A DNA stretch of 5,590 nucleotides from contig MWDY01000190.1 of the NCBI GenBank assembly GCA_002070755.1, positions 1 to 5,590 of the forward strand, read 5' to 3'. Position numbers and translations under genes: made by a program. The stretch's first letter is position 1. Every line of letters starts with the position of its first letter. This DNA is from Spirochaetes bacterium ADurb.Bin110. Lineage in GTDB: Bacteria; Spirochaetota; Spirochaetia; Treponematales; Rectinemataceae. Under the pieces are notes generated by a model, which did no database searches, was not told the origin of the DNA, and worked only from the letters and a program-made list of their open reading frames with translations. Positions 4,962 to 5,590 of this stretch are shown here, one piece after another.

Positions 4962-5438
4962 ATGAAAAAGTTTGCAATGGTAGCTCTGTTTGCGGTAGTG
5001 TCGTTAGGGATGGTGTTTGCTGCGGTGGATACAAATACCGGCAATGTAACGATCCAAGGCACTGTCAGCCAGGTTTTTCAACTGACCGTACCAGGAAACT
5101 ATACGGGCTCTATCTCGTATGATAGTTCAACACATTGGGATTTATCCAAGATGAAGGTGATTTCCAATGTCAATAACTGGATACTTACGGTTAGCAGTCA
5201 GAATAATGGCAATTTGGTTGACACAGCCACTAGTGGGAAAATCGCTTATAAAGTGACTGTTGGCAGTTTATTCAATAAACAACAGCCAACAACCGCGGGT
5301 ATTAGGTCAAGCGCACAGACAATGACACCAAAAGATGGAACAGAATATGCGTTTGCCATCGACATTGATGCCCCAAGCGGCATGTATCAGGCTGGGACCT
5401 ACACGGATATAATTACCTTGACGGTCAGCGGCCAGTAA
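4962..5438 (+). CDS. Small exported Ig/pilin-like beta-strand protein, paralogue 4
   Basis: Not recognised as a named protein. The 158-residue product starts at ATG 4962, seven bases after GGGAG (4950-4954). An in-frame GTG at 4881 is rejected because it would add a charged N-terminus before a perfect signal peptide and lies in the hairpin leader. Residues 1-20 are the signal peptide, cut at VFA/AVD. Family features are GNVTIQGTVSQVFQLTV (27-43), NVNNWILTVSSQNNGNLV (69-86), TMTPKDGTEYAFAIDIDAPSG (120-140) and the C-terminus GTYTDIITLTV (145-155), with three residues to the stop. It has no cysteines. The N-terminal GTVSQ and the NNW block make it closest in look to paralogue 3, and the TPKDG block to paralogue 2. 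It has its own promoter and terminator, so it is probably a single-gene unit. Location is periplasmic or surface by inference. Confidence 0.85.
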   Translation: MKKFAMVALFAVVSLGMVFAAVDTNTGNVTIQGTVSQVFQLTVPGNYTGSISYDSSTHWDLSKMKVISNVNNWILTVSSQNNGNLVDTATSGKIAYKVTVGSLFNKQQPTTAGIRSSAQTMTPKDGTEYAFAIDIDAPSGMYQAGTYTDIITLTVSGQ

Positions 5439-5460
5439 TCCGTAACAGAGTGATGACAGG

Positions 5461-5499
5461 AAGGCCGTCCAGGCTAAGGCCGGGCGGCCTTTCATTTTT
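5461..5499 (+). terminator. Intrinsic terminator after paralogue 4
   Basis: AAGGCCGTCC (5461-5470) pairs with GGGCGGCCTT (5482-5491) with one U-G wobble around an 11-base loop, followed by TTTCATTTTT. The 3' arm GGGCGGCCTTT is identical over 11 bases to that of the terminator at 3022-3052. Confidence 0.85.
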
Positions 5500-5538
5500 A
5501 AGTAGCTATCCTTGCTTTTTGTCCATGTTTTGACTTTT

Positions 5539-5557
5539 GGCGCTTGTTTATAGCGCC
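5539..5557. repeat. Short perfect hairpin near the window's right edge
   Basis: GGCGCT (5539-5544) and AGCGCC (5552-5557) flank a 7-base loop. Neither strand has a following T run, so it is not a clear intrinsic terminator. What lies to the right of the window would decide its meaning. Confidence 0.3.
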
Positions 5558-5590
5558 GTTCAGCAACTCTGTAGTCCAAGTCCTTGTTCC

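Noticed and set aside
4926..4964. Possible cyclic-di-GMP (GEMM) riboswitch because of GACGCAAA before the ATG
   Set aside because: Only this short string matches. The two-helix receptor layout and the conserved loop sequences of that class are not present.
5307..5579. Minus-strand open frame of 90 residues overlapping paralogue 4 and its terminator
   Set aside because: It runs antisense through the terminator and a well-supported gene, has no recognisable motif and no convincing ribosome site. A convergent gene entering from the right edge ending near 5510 cannot be excluded but is not supported.
1..5590. CRISPR array, toxin-antitoxin pair or phage genes
   Set aside because: No regularly spaced repeats, no small gene pair with such signatures and no phage structural or integrase motifs were seen. 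The unexplained open frames are shadows of the genes described.

Overview
The window looks like a chromosomal accessory stretch from a Gram-negative bacterium, moderately AT-rich with strong AT bias between genes. Nothing here fixes the taxon. The short Lys-start signal peptides, the beta-rich small exported proteins and the ISNCY-type insertion-sequence debris would suit a spirochaete (Treponema/Sphaerochaeta-like), but that is a low-confidence guess. All real genes lie on the + strand.

Layout. The 3' part of a tRNA-Cys gene (anticodon GCA) opens the window. It is followed by a non-coding stretch holding a C-terminal relic of a small exported protein (153-281) and perhaps a second relic (291-350). 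A good sigma70-like promoter (445-473) then drives two genes, 515-1006 and 1075-1593, which end at a strong terminator (1628-1666). A heavily decayed ISNCY-family insertion sequence (about 1670-2402) follows, with two deletions that removed parts of the DDE core, an 8-bp duplication and a doubled end repeat. Next come a third exported-protein gene (2494-2997) with its own terminator, a membrane sensor protein (3077-4597), an AT-rich gap of about 360 bases, and a fourth exported-protein gene (4962-5438) behind a structured leader and before a terminator.

The theme is a dispersed family of four intact paralogues plus one or two relics. Each is about 158-172 residues, has a signal peptide, carries an N-terminal strand of the form [IV]-x-[IVL]-x-[AG]-T-V, and stops a few residues after a C-terminal strand like G-x-Y-[TS]-D-T-[IL]-T-[IL]. 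This resembles the Ig-like/pilin-like beta-sandwich plan of spore-coat-U, DUF4402 and archaic chaperone-usher subunits, but no chaperone or usher gene is present and I cannot assign a family. The copies differ strongly in DNA sequence, so they are old duplicates. They are best read as surface or periplasmic structural proteins of unknown role.

The sensor between the third and fourth copies has a CHASE-like extracytoplasmic domain between two membrane segments, a charged linker and a complete receiver domain, but no histidine kinase. Whether it works with the neighbouring exported proteins is unknown; it has its own apparent promoter, possibly giving a leaderless mRNA.
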